This document shows, in pieces, positions 33,910 through 41,984 of a DNA stretch of 64,000 bases; the first letter of the stretch is position 1; every line of letters starts with the position of its first letter. The position numbers and the translations under genes are program-made. Under the pieces are notes generated by a model that was not told where the DNA came from, did not search any database, and saw only the letters and a list, made by a program, of their open reading frames with translations. This DNA comes from Candidatus Krumholzibacteriia bacterium (GTDB taxonomy: Bacteria; Krumholzibacteriota; Krumholzibacteriia; G020349025), in contig DASRJW010000134.1 of assembly GCA_035649275.1 (NCBI GenBank), positions 70,016 to 134,015 of the forward strand, written 5' to 3'.

Positions 33910-36293
33910 AGAACCCGACGCGGCAGACTGCGGGCCTGCTCTGCGGTGCGCTCCTGGCGCTCTACGCTCTCCTCGCTCTTCCGGCTCTCCTCCTCGACTC
34001 CTCCGTCGCCGATGAGCACCCGCACATCTTGAGCGGCTGGCTCTACTGGGAAAGCGGGCGCTTCTCCGGCGGCCTCGACAACCCGCCGCTCGGCCAGCTC
34101 CTCGTCGCGGCACCGCTGCGCTTGCTCGGCGTCGACTACCAATTCCCCTCGGATGCGAAGCTCTGGGCGGCCCGAGTTCCGGTGTTGCTGCTGGCTCTCG
34201 CCCTCGCCGCCCTCGTCGGGCACTGGGCCCGTCGAATGGGCGGCATGGGGACGGCTTGCGTGGCGCTCTTGGCTCTGTGTCTCGAACCGAATCTTCTCGC
34301 CCACGGTCACCTGGCGACGTTGGATCTGCCCGTCACCTTCCTCTGGTGGTGCGGGTTGTGGCTCTGGCGCGGGGTCCTGGAGGCCGAGTGGGCCGCGGCG
34401 TCCCCGCCTGCAACGCCCAACGCGAGCGCCGCGGTGCCCGAGAACGCCGGCGCGCGGCGCACACCTTGGGGAAAAGTCGCTGGCTTCGCCATGGTTGCCG
34501 CGCTGGCAGTTTTCACCAAGTTCACCGGCTTCCTCCTTCTGCCCGCCTGCTGGCTCGCCTCGCTCGTGCTGCTGCGCCGCCGGCGCGCTTGGTTGCGGGT
34601 GACGGCATACGTGGCCCTGGCGCTGCTCGGCGTGGGTGTCTTGTCGTACGCGGTCTATGCCTTCGGGCCGACGCGACACGGCGTGCCCGAGCAGCTGCTC
34701 AACGCCCTGACCGGTAAGCTGGCGCACCGGGAAGAAGGGCACTTCGCCTACCTGGTGGGCCGGCGTTCGCTGCACGGCTTCCTCGAGTACTACCTCGCCG
34801 CGCTCCTGTTCAAGACGCCTCTACCGCTTCTCCTCTTCGCTGCCCTCGGCCTCGTTTTCGGCTGGCGCCGTTTGTCGCCGCCGGATCGCACGCTGCTCAC
34901 GGTGCCCGCCGCATTGCTCCTCGTGGTTTTTTCGCTGACTCGTGTCGACATCGGTGTTCGCCACATCCTGCCGCTCGTTCCCGCTCTCGTGCTCTTGGCG
35001 GCGGTCGCCGTCGTGCACCTGTGGCAGAAGGGCCGCGTGGCTCGTGTCGCGGTCAGCATCCTGATCCTGGCCTGGGCTCTCGGCTTCGCCCGGGCAGCGC
35101 CCCAGTACCTGACCTACTTCAACGTCTTGGCCGGGGGGCCTGCCGGCGGCCATCGCTTCCTTCTCGATTCGAACCTGGCGTGGGGACAGGACGACGGGCG
35201 TCTCACGCGCTTCTTGGCCCAGGCAGAAGCGCGCGGTGAAACGTGGGAGGTCAACCCACCCGGGGCGACGGCGCGAGCGGGGCGTTTGGCAGTCGATGCG
35301 AACACGCTGCATCAGTTGTTGCGCGCCGATCCGGCCGTCTACGACTGGCTGTTGCCGCTCCGGCCCGTGGGCTACGCGGGCTATTCCTGGCGGCTGTACG
35401 ACCTGCAGCTGGAGACCTACGAGCAACGCGCGGCACAGCGCCCGGACGATGTGAGGGCGCAAATCGCGCTCGCCGAAGCACTGAGCGCCGCCGGGCAGCT
35501 CGATGCGGCAAGTGAGGTGTACGAGCGCGCCGCCCGCACCCTGCCCACGGCGAGCGTGTTTCACAGCGCGGCTTTCGTGGCGCTCGAGCGCGCCGACTAT
35601 GCCGGCGCCGAGGCGTGGATCCGGCGCGGTCTCGAACGGCAGCCGACGGACCGCAGTCTCGCCGGATTGCTGCAGCGCTTGCGCCTGGAGCGGCGCTTCT
35701 CCGGCACCCGGCCCGGCGCTTCTGGGCGCGATGCCCTCGAGCTCGGTCTCTGGTGGGCGGAGCGCGGCGACATCGACAAGGCCCTGCCCTGGCTGCGTCG
35801 CGCCGCCACCGACCGCCCTCGGGATGTCGAATCCCAGCGCGCTCTCGCCATCGCACTCGCCCAGCTCGGTCGATTCGACGAGGCAGCGCGGGCGCTCGAG
35901 CAATCACCCCCGTCCTTAGGCGCCGAAGCAGCCCCGTTGCGGCGATTGGCCCGCGCCGACGCTGCTTTTGCCCAGCGTTCCGCCGCCGAAGCCAGCGCCC
36001 CCGGCGCCGCGGCCGACACAGCGAGCAGCTTCGCCGCACCCCTGTGGATGGAGCTGGCGACAGCGCTGTTTCACGTCCGGCACTACGATCGCGCTGCAGC
36101 GGTGCTGATGGACATCCTGCGCGCCGATCCTGCGGAGGGTGCGGCTCTTGCTTTGCTCTGCGAGATGCACGTCCGCGCCAAGCTGCGCCTCGTTCCCGAA
36201 CCGCTGACGCCGCGTCCAGCGCCGGGGGTGCCCGTGGTCACCGCCCCCGGCACCCCGGAAGCAGCCACGAAGGGCCTCCACCCGGATGGATGA
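33906..36293 (+). CDS. GT39-like membrane glycosyltransferase with a TPR C-terminus
   Basis: 795 residues, GTG overlapping the moaE stop. N-terminal half: about ten membrane helices and the PMT/GT39 first-loop signature VADEHPHILSGWLYW with DNPPLG. The acidic pair is expected to bind the polyprenyl-phosphate sugar. Residues about 500-795 carry TPR repeats (RAQIALAEALSAAGQLDAA, ALPWLRRAATDRP). Probably transfers sugars from lipid carriers to proteins or glycans on the periplasmic side, with the TPR domain binding partners. Downstream lies a second gene of the same architecture, overlapping by 8 nt. Confidence 0.82.
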   Translation: MKNPTRQTAGLLCGALLALYALLALPALLLDSSVADEHPHILSGWLYWESGRFSGGLDNPPLGQLLVAAPLRLLGVDYQFPSDAKLWAARVPVLLLALALAALVGHWARRMGGMGTACVALLALCLEPNLLAHGHLATLDLPVTFLWWCGLWLWRGVLEAEWAAASPPATPNASAAVPENAGARRTPWGKVAGFAMVAALAVFTKFTGFLLLPACWLASLVLLRRRRAWLRVTAYVALALLGVGVLSYAVYAFGPTRHGVPEQLLNALTGKLAHREEGHFAYLVGRRSLHGFLEYYLAALLFKTPLPLLLFAALGLVFGWRRLSPPDRTLLTVPAALLLVVFSLTRVDIGVRHILPLVPALVLLAAVAVVHLWQKGRVARVAVSILILAWALGFARAAPQYLTYFNVLAGGPAGGHRFLLDSNLAWGQDDGRLTRFLAQAEARGETWEVNPPGATARAGRLAVDANTLHQLLRADPAVYDWLLPLRPVGYAGYSWRLYDLQLETYEQRAAQRPDDVRAQIALAEALSAAGQLDAASEVYERAARTLPTASVFHSAAFVALERADYAGAEAWIRRGLERQPTDRSLAGLLQRLRLERRFSGTRPGASGRDALELGLWWAERGDIDKALPWLRRAATDRPRDVESQRALAIALAQLGRFDEAARALEQSPPSLGAEAAPLRRLARADAAFAQRSAAEASAPGAAADTASSFAAPLWMELATALFHVRHYDRAAAVLMDILRADPAEGAALALLCEMHVRAKLRLVPEPLTPRPAPGVPVVTAPGTPEAATKGLHPDG

Positions 36294-38091
36294 AAAACGC
36301 CGACAGGAGAGAGCCAGGCCCCGGCGCCCACTCCCGTTCGTCCGGACCCTGCTGGGGATCGTCGCCATCGCTTTGGCCCTGCGGTTGGTGCAATGGGCGG
36401 AGCTGAGAGACTACGTTCTCGTCCGCGTGCCCTTGGTGGATGCGGGGGAAAACGTCGAGTGGGCGGCGCGCCTGGCCCAGGGCACCCCGGAACCGCAGGA
36501 TGTCTTCTACAAGCCACCGTTCTATCCCCATGCGCTCTCTTGGGCCATGCGCCTGTTGGGTCCAGGAGTCGGAACGGCCTACGCGTTCAATACGGTTCTC
36601 GGCGGTGTGAACGTGGCCGCGATCGCTTTCTGGGTGCGTTCCTTCGCTTCCCCTCCCGTGGCTCTTGCCGCTGCCGCACTGGCCGCAATCTATCGGCCGT
36701 TCCTCTACTTCGAGATCCAAGCCCTGCCCACGACATTGGGAGTCACGTTGTCCCTGGCTTCGCTGTTGTTGCTGGGAGGCGCGATGCGCGCCGGGGGGCG
36801 CCGCAAGCTACCCTGGCGGCTCGGTGCGGCCGGTCTCACCTTGGGTTTGCTCGCGCTCACGCGCCCCAGTTTTCTTCTCTGGACCGGGACGGCATGTCTC
36901 TGGCTCGCGCTCGGCCTCCGGCGCTGGCGATCGGCAGTGGTCGTGGCCGTGACGGCGGCGCTCACGATCCTGCCCGTCACGCTGATGAATCGCCAAAGAG
37001 GCGGGGAGTGGGTTCTGGTTTCGGCAAACGGCGGCATCAACTTCTACCTCGGGAACAATCCCGATTGGCAGCGCACATGGCTCCTGCGTCCAGGGTTGGC
37101 GTGGGAGGACCTGGTGCGTCGCATTCCCGAGTCGGAGCGCCAGGGACAAGCGCGCTGGGATCGGTATTTCATGCGACAAGCCATCCACTGGGCGCGGACG
37201 GAGCCATTCGACTTCGCCGCTGCCCTCGGGCGCCGGACGCTCCAGTACCTGAGCAGCGCAGAACTGGACCGCAACCTGGACCCGCGTGGATTCAGCCGCC
37301 GCAGCTGGGTCCTGCGCTCGACCCCGCGCTACGCTTGTCTGGCGCCCTGGCTTCTGCTCGGTCTCGTGCTCGCCTGGCGACGCCGCGGCAGCGCCCGTCT
37401 GACCGTGCTCTTTTGGGGCTGCGGCTTCGTCTCCACGGTGCTCGTTTTCGTCAGCGAACGGTATCGCGTCGATGCGGCACCGGCGAGCATCGCCTGCACC
37501 GCCCTGGCGATCGGCGAAGTTCTCTCTCTCTTGCGCCGGCGCCCGATCGGTCGAAGCATGGGGCCGGTCGCCGGGCTCGTCGTCGTGAGCGCCGCTCTCG
37601 CCTACAGTGACCTGGGAGGCCTGGGACGCGTGAAGGGACCCCAGGCCGCAGCGCTGGAGGGAGTCGCATACTACAAGGAAGGGGACCTGGCACACGCTGT
37701 CGAGTCCTTGCAGCTCGGCGTGGCGACGGATCCTTTCGATGCCGATGCCCACTACCAGCTGGGCACGGCCTTGCAGAAGCAGCGCCGCACTGCCGTGGCT
37801 CTCGCATCCTATGAAGCGGCGGAACAACTTGTGCCCACGAATCCCAAACCACCGATGGCTGCCGGTTGGCTTTTGAAGAGTATGGGGCGGCGGGATGAAG
37901 CGCTGCAGCGCTACGAGAAGGCGGCGCGTCTCGACCCGACCAACTCCATGGTGCTCCTGGAAACGGCGCATCTGCTCGAGGAGATGGGTCGCCGCGATCC
38001 TGCCCGGGGTTACTACGAATCAGCGCTGGAGCACGCGACAGATGCCGGCACCCGCGACGACGCCCGCCGCGCTCTCGATCGACTCCACTGA
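36286..38091 (+). CDS. PMT/ArnT-like membrane glycosyltransferase with TPR tail
   Basis: 601 residues, overlapping the upstream gene by 8 nt. A basic N-terminus, then about ten membrane helices, with the loop PLVDAGENVEWAARLAQG and the motif YKPPFYPHAL, as in the GT-C superfamily. From about residue 450, TPR repeats (YYKEGDLAHAVESLQLGV, ALQRYEKAARLDPTN). The usual DE pair in the first loop is reduced to one D and an E three residues later. Acceptor and sugar are unknown. It probably works with the upstream TPR glycosyltransferase. Confidence 0.8.
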   Translation: MDEKRRQERARPRRPLPFVRTLLGIVAIALALRLVQWAELRDYVLVRVPLVDAGENVEWAARLAQGTPEPQDVFYKPPFYPHALSWAMRLLGPGVGTAYAFNTVLGGVNVAAIAFWVRSFASPPVALAAAALAAIYRPFLYFEIQALPTTLGVTLSLASLLLLGGAMRAGGRRKLPWRLGAAGLTLGLLALTRPSFLLWTGTACLWLALGLRRWRSAVVVAVTAALTILPVTLMNRQRGGEWVLVSANGGINFYLGNNPDWQRTWLLRPGLAWEDLVRRIPESERQGQARWDRYFMRQAIHWARTEPFDFAAALGRRTLQYLSSAELDRNLDPRGFSRRSWVLRSTPRYACLAPWLLLGLVLAWRRRGSARLTVLFWGCGFVSTVLVFVSERYRVDAAPASIACTALAIGEVLSLLRRRPIGRSMGPVAGLVVVSAALAYSDLGGLGRVKGPQAAALEGVAYYKEGDLAHAVESLQLGVATDPFDADAHYQLGTALQKQRRTAVALASYEAAEQLVPTNPKPPMAAGWLLKSMGRRDEALQRYEKAARLDPTNSMVLLETAHLLEEMGRRDPARGYYESALEHATDAGTRDDARRALDRLH

Positions 38092-38217
38092 ATCGTGCCC
38101 TCCTCACGCCGCGCCACGCTCCGAGGGCTCCCCTCAGAACGATGTACCCTTCGCTTCCCATCCGCCGTACTACCTGGAGCACCCATTTCGTCCCACCTCT
38201 TTCTCCGGAGGTCAGTC

Positions 38218-38979
38218 GTGCTGCGCCCGAACTCTGGATCTCCGCCATCGCGCCCGCACCGACGCCCTTTGCACCTGGGACGCTTCGCCTCGGGCACGGC
38301 AGCCGTGGTATCGTTGCTGCTCGCCTCGCCCGTACTCGCCAATGGCTGGCACCGCCACGACCACGGCGGGAAGGGCTATTTCGCGATCGGCTGGAGTGCG
38401 CTCGATCTCGGTCCGCTGAACGACTTTCTTGCCGCGAGCGGGTACCGCCGCTTCTCCGAGGATTTCCTGACGCTCGGCGGAGGTGGCTACGCTGTGCTCG
38501 GCCGGTTCGTCATCGGCGGTCAAGGGCATGGCTATCTCGGGGAAGGGCAAGACGTCCCGCTCGGGATCGAGAACTTTAGGACCGACCTGTCGGCCGCCAT
38601 GGGCTTCGTCGACCTGGGCTGGGTGCTCTGGTCCCACGGCGGGTGTTCGTTGACGCCCATGGTGGGCCTCGGTGGCGGCGGCTTGACTCTCCAGATCGAC
38701 GCCCTTACCGCTCCGACGTTCGGCGAGGTGCTGGCGCAACCTGGCCATCGCTCGACCCTCTCAACCGGCGGCTTCCTCCTGGATCTGGGCGCGAGCTTCG
38801 ACTTCTTGCTGCAAGGTGAGGATGGCGGTGGGCCCCTCTTCGGCGTGCGTGTCGGCTGGGTCCTGGCGCCGATCGAGGGCGGGTGGGAGCTCGAAGACCG
38901 CGAAATCGCCGGCGGCCCGGAACTCGGTGTCACCGGACCGTACGTTCGCATCCTTCTAGGGGGCGGCCGCTTGCCCTAA
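38218..38979 (+). CDS. Probable outer-membrane beta-barrel protein
   Basis: 253 residues from a GTG at 38218 with GGAGG at 38207-38211 (6 nt spacing). A longer frame from 38095 is open but non-conserved in character. A signal peptide of unusual length follows a basic start (RFASGTAAVVSLLLASPVLANG), then a His-rich HRHDHGG segment. The mature part has many Gly-rich amphipathic strands (YAVLGRFVIGGQGHGY, VGLGGGGLTLQI, GPYVRILLGG). Likely an integral outer-membrane or surface protein; role unknown. Confidence 0.7.
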   Translation: MLRPNSGSPPSRPHRRPLHLGRFASGTAAVVSLLLASPVLANGWHRHDHGGKGYFAIGWSALDLGPLNDFLAASGYRRFSEDFLTLGGGGYAVLGRFVIGGQGHGYLGEGQDVPLGIENFRTDLSAAMGFVDLGWVLWSHGGCSLTPMVGLGGGGLTLQIDALTAPTFGEVLAQPGHRSTLSTGGFLLDLGASFDFLLQGEDGGGPLFGVRVGWVLAPIEGGWELEDREIAGGPELGVTGPYVRILLGGGRLP

Positions 38980-39126
38980 CATGGCTCCATCGATCGGACG
39001 CCCTAAAAACGCCGCTGCTCCAACTCCAAAGAAACGACGTCGGCATGGCGCACCACCGTGGGCCACTTCGTGCGCGTTTTCACAAAGTGCGCTTCACGAT
39101 GAAACACCCGTGACGCGACAGCGAAC

Positions 39127-39169
39127 TTATCCACTGAGTTGGCACGCCGGCTTGCATCTCTGTGGATAA
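39127..39169. promoter_or_regulatory. Inverted pair of DnaA-box-like 9-mers
   Basis: TTATCCACT at 39127-39135 differs from the E. coli consensus TTATCCACA at one base. TGTGGATAA at 39161-39169 is the exact complement of that consensus. They face each other with 25 nt between. They could be a DnaA-controlled regulatory site or part of an origin, but dnaA, dnaN and rpmH are not nearby. Confidence 0.5.
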
Positions 39170-39271
39170 CTTGAGATAAAGACCGTCAAAGATTCTTACG
39201 CTGTCCACTTCGTGTACAGCTACAGAGCCTCTTCGAGATCCGTTGGCACATCTCTCCGGCGGAGAGAATGT

Positions 39272-39300
39272 TTGACAAAGTTTCGGTCTTCCTCTATATT
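39272..39300 (+). promoter_or_regulatory. Near-consensus sigma-70-type promoter without an obvious gene
   Basis: TTGACA (39272-39277), exactly 17 nt, then TATATT (39295-39300). It is the best housekeeping-type promoter I see in the window. No protein gene follows within 900 nt on this strand; the small gene at 39847-40014 is on the other strand. An RNA product is possible. Confidence 0.65.
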
Positions 39301-39535
39301 CCCAGTACTCTCAATACTCCGTTCTCCAGGGTGCAGGTACCGTGGGAACTCAAAGAGCGATGCGCACGCCGGCAAGAACCGGCGAGCGGGGGCATTTGTC
39401 CTTGCGGGCCCCTGGACTCTCGTCGCTCCGTGCCCGGGGAGCTCGCGCCCAGGCGGCGAGCAGCATCCGGGGCGAACGCTGGGCGGGTTCCCGTGACCGA
39501 GCGCTCACCGTTCTCCAACGATGGGAACGAAGGTA

Positions 39536-39750
39536 GAGCGTGCCAGAGCTCTCGATGTTTTCCGCTGGGGGAGCGTGCCAGAGCTCTCGATGTTTTCCGC
39601 TGGGGCAGAGCGTGCCAGAGCTCTCGATGTTTTCCGCTGGGGGAGCGTGCCAGAGCTCTCGACATTTTCCGCTGGGGCAGAGCGTGCCAGAGCTCTCGAC
39701 GTTTTCCGCTGGGGGAGCGTGCCAGAACTCTCGACGTTTTCCGCTGGGCA
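39536..39750. repeat. Tandem repeat, six 35-37 nt units
   Basis: Units start at 39536, 39571, 39608, 39643, 39680 and 39715, with lengths 35, 37, 35, 37, 35 and 36. Each reads about GAGCGTGCCAGAGCTCTCGA then TGTTTTCCGCTGGGG, with or without CA. The alternation makes three 72-nt dimers. Units differ at few bases, mostly in the TGTTTT/CATTTT/CGTTTT part. Each contains the palindrome AGAGCTCT. There are no unique spacers, so it is not CRISPR. Confidence 0.9.
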
Positions 39751-39846
39751 CGAAGGGGGTGTGGGGTCGTTGAGACTGAAACAGCGACGCACACACTACG
39801 CGTGTGCCCGCGGAGGGTAGTGGGTTCGGGGTCCGAGTGATCTGGC

Positions 39847-40014
39847 TCAGGAAGTCGTGAGGCGCAGCCGTCGCTGCAGCATCTTCCGCGCGAGGATCGA
39901 CAGCTTGGAGGCGTCGCCACCCTTACCGCGGAGGAACTCCCGCACCTTGTGCTTGGCGGTCCGGCGCTTGCGGCGGTGCTTGCGTGCCGCTCCCAAGGTC
40001 TTGGAATTGCCCAC
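39847..40014 (-). CDS. Small very basic protein, 55 residues
   Basis: GTG at 40014 with GAAGGG 6 nt upstream. The product begins MGNSKTLGAARKHRRKRRTA and continues KHKVREFLRGKGGDASKLSI, ending in a short basic tail. About a third of residues are Lys or Arg, with an Arg/Lys-rich helix and no membrane segment. This suggests nucleic-acid or ribosome binding. I do not recognise the family. It is divergent from the kinase-like gene at 40236, and its transcript would run into the tandem repeat. Confidence 0.6.
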   Translation of the reverse strand: MGNSKTLGAARKHRRKRRTAKHKVREFLRGKGGDASKLSILARKMLQRRLRLTTS

Positions 40015-40235
40015 GTGCTTCCCTTCGTGCAGGTGATTGCCCCCGAATCTCCTCGGGAGCCGGGCGGAAGATAGCACGAAACGAGGCCTTCCCGCCTAGG
40101 CGCCAGGCGGTGATCAGCCGTGCACGGACGCGGCCGCGGTTCCTCGTTGCGCTGTGGGCTTTGCCGCTGCATTACTGTGGGACCCGCCTGGGAGCGCGGG
40201 AAGGAGTTTCGGGGCGCCTCACCTCGTATGGAGCC

Positions 40236-41501
40236 ATGAACTCGTACCCGAGTTCGAGTTTCGCCGTCCCGCCGGGGAGCGTGGATGCGGTGGCGCTGGC
40301 GCGCTCCGTGTCCGCCGCCGAGATGCTGAGCGCTTTCGGGCGTTACGTGCCTCCCCGCGACCAGACCACCTGGGAAGCCTGCGAGCTGGCGCGGGTTCGC
40401 TACATTCCCGGGAAGGCGTGGCATGTGCTGTACCGACTCTGGCGCACGGGCCAGACTCGGGCCGACGAGCCCACCTACATCCACGCCGAATTCCTGCCGC
40501 CCTCGCTCGCACTGCGCCGCTTCCTCGAACTCCGCGGCCAAGGGGGCAGCACCGCGCCGAGCGGCTTCGTCGCCGAGCTCGACATGGTCTATTGGCGCTT
40601 CCCCTCGGATCCCCAACTGGAGCAGCTGGCCACCTTCTACAAGGAGGGGCAGTGGCGGGTGGTCTCCTACATTCCCGGCACCACCTGCGTGCTCTCCGGG
40701 GAGCAGGCTGGTGAGCCGCGCATCCTCAAGCTCTACCGGGATGATCGGGTGGAACGTGTGGGGCAGGTGATCGAGGCCCTGCGCGAGGCCGGGGTCACCG
40801 CACCCAGGGTTCTCGAGGCCGACGTCGTCCGCCGGCTCCTCGTGCTGGAGCACGTCCCGGGAGTCTTGTTCTGGTCCAACCCCGAGGCGCACCTGGAGCG
40901 GGAGGTCGTCGGCGCCATGGCGCGAGAGCTGGCCCGCCTGCACGCCACCCAGCCGCCGGAACGCACCCTGGGCATCCTGCCGCGAATCGGCCATGCGGCG
41001 CTGGAATGGCAGCGCTTCCAGCACGCCAAGGACGAGCTCACGCAAGTATTCCCCACCCTCGAACCCCGCCTGCAGCGGCTCGAGACCATGCTCGGCCCCC
41101 TGGAGTCGGAATCGCCCGTCGTGCTCCTCCATGGCTCCTTCCATCCGGCCCAGTTCCTGATCCATCAGGGTGCCCCGCGGCTCATGGACTTCGATGCCGT
41201 TTGCCTCGGCGATCCGATGTACGACCTGGCGCGCTTCGCGAGCCACCTGTACGACATGGGGCAAGTGAACGGTCAGGACATCGGTCGCATCGAGAAGGCC
41301 GTCTCCGCCTTCCGCTCGGCCTACGTGAGTAGCCCCGGCTCGCGCTTCGACGCCACCCGCTGGTTCTGGTTCCTGTCGGTGGCGCTGGTCTCCAAGCGCG
41401 CCAGGCAGGTGCTGAAGCGCCTCGAGGTGGACGCGGAGAAGCTGGTCATGCACCTGCTCAACATCGCCGAGCAGAACGCCGTCTCCATCATTCGCCGCTG
41501 A
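40236..41501 (+). CDS. Aminoglycoside-phosphotransferase-fold protein with altered catalytic loop
   Basis: 421 residues. The APH/choline-kinase fold is seen in the N-lobe (RILKLYRDDRVERVGQVIEAL with the ATP-binding Lys; RLLVLEHVPGVLFW hinge) and the C-lobe. The catalytic loop, normally HGDxxxxN, reads LLHGSFHPAQFL: the catalytic Asp is Ser and the Asn is Gln. The following metal-binding motif MDFDAVCLGDPMYDLARF is intact. It may be a pseudokinase or use altered chemistry. It stands alone between the two tandem-repeat zones. The ATG has GGAG only 2 nt upstream, so the start is not certain. Confidence 0.75.
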   Translation: MNSYPSSSFAVPPGSVDAVALARSVSAAEMLSAFGRYVPPRDQTTWEACELARVRYIPGKAWHVLYRLWRTGQTRADEPTYIHAEFLPPSLALRRFLELRGQGGSTAPSGFVAELDMVYWRFPSDPQLEQLATFYKEGQWRVVSYIPGTTCVLSGEQAGEPRILKLYRDDRVERVGQVIEALREAGVTAPRVLEADVVRRLLVLEHVPGVLFWSNPEAHLEREVVGAMARELARLHATQPPERTLGILPRIGHAALEWQRFQHAKDELTQVFPTLEPRLQRLETMLGPLESESPVVLLHGSFHPAQFLIHQGAPRLMDFDAVCLGDPMYDLARFASHLYDMGQVNGQDIGRIEKAVSAFRSAYVSSPGSRFDATRWFWFLSVALVSKRARQVLKRLEVDAEKLVMHLLNIAEQNAVSIIRR

Positions 41502-41502
41502 G

Positions 41503-41760
41503 AGCCGGGCTGCCGCTCTCGGCGCCGGGGTGGCACCGAGTGGGCCGGGCTGTCGCCCTCGGCGTCGGGGTTCGCACCGAGAGTGCCGGACTGACGCTCT
41601 GGGCGCCGGGGTCGCACCGAGTGTGCCGGGTTGGCGCTCTGGGCTGCGGGGCCGCATTGAGTGTGCCAGTCTACCGCTCTGGGCGCCGGCATCGCACCGA
41701 GTGGGCCTGGTCGCCGCTCCGAAAGCTGGGTCGCCGCAGAGTGCGCCGGCTGGCCTCCGA
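41503..41760. repeat. Degenerate tandem repeat, about 40-nt period, six or more units
   Basis: Successive copies begin with GCCGGG or GCCGG- variants, then CGCTCTGGGCGCCGGGGTCG, and end CACCGAGTG. Copy starts are roughly 41505, 41544, 41586, 41626, 41666 and 41706. Divergence grows toward the right end. It begins within a few bases of the kinase-like stop codon. It has no sequence kinship with the repeat at 39536, although both read as low-complexity peptides. Confidence 0.75.
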
Positions 41761-41984
41761 TCATGACGATGGTCGCCGACCTTCCTGCGGCGCCTCCGGA
41801 ATTCTCCCACTTCGCTTTCCAGGGATTCCCCGATGGTCTGGGAGCGGTTTCCTGGATTCTCATAGTAGAGATTCCTCGATTCTCATAGTAGAGTTTTCCA
41901 TGGCGAGGGACGGGGACGTACCCCTCGATCCTCGCTGGGTGCGGTCTCGGAACCGAATTGATCCGAGGAGGGGGAGAATTGACG
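41761..41984. other. Leader region of the stressosome operon
   Basis: Together with the repeat array before it, this completes a 483-nt gap without genes. It contains the 16-bp direct repeats at 41855-41893 and the SD of rsbR (GGAGGGGGAG near 41968-41977). The segment 41850-41900 is notably AT-rich. No clear -35/-10 pair could be fixed. Confidence 0.55.
41855..41893. promoter_or_regulatory. Two identical 16-bp direct repeats, candidate regulator site
   Basis: GATTCTCATAGTAGAG occurs at 41855-41870 and again at 41878-41893, a 23-nt period (about two helical turns). Each contains a short dyad, CTC-ATAGTA-GAG. They lie 92-130 nt before the rsbR start. They are good candidates for binding by the response regulator encoded at the operon's end. 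Confidence 0.55.

Larger units (their letters stand above)
38980..39535. other. Non-coding region with DnaA-box-like sites and a strong promoter
   Basis: No supportable gene in either strand. The stretch 39060-39300 is AT-richer than its surroundings. It contains TTATCCACT (39127-39135), a perfect inverted DnaA box TGTGGATAA (39161-39169) and a near-consensus promoter (39272-39300). Short open frames here have no recognisable protein. The transcript from the promoter would run toward the tandem repeats at 39536-39750. Confidence 0.6.

Noticed and set aside
36705-37971. Minus-strand frames inside the second TPR glycosyltransferase
   Set aside because: The plus-strand gene has clear membrane and TPR features; these frames are shadows.
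39134-39160. Sigma-54 promoter near the DnaA boxes
   Set aside because: TGGCACG and TTGCA are both present, but GG and GC are 11 nt apart instead of the required 10.
39127-39169. Firm call of the chromosome origin
   Set aside because: Only two DnaA-like boxes are present and none of dnaA, dnaN, gyrB or rpmH is nearby. Kept only as a finding to check.
39342-39536. 64-residue plus-strand frame after the strong promoter
   Set aside because: It has no SD of note and a composition like background GC-rich sequence. An RNA product is at least as likely.
39536-39750. CRISPR array
   Set aside because: The units abut one another with no unique spacers, and no cas gene is present in the window.
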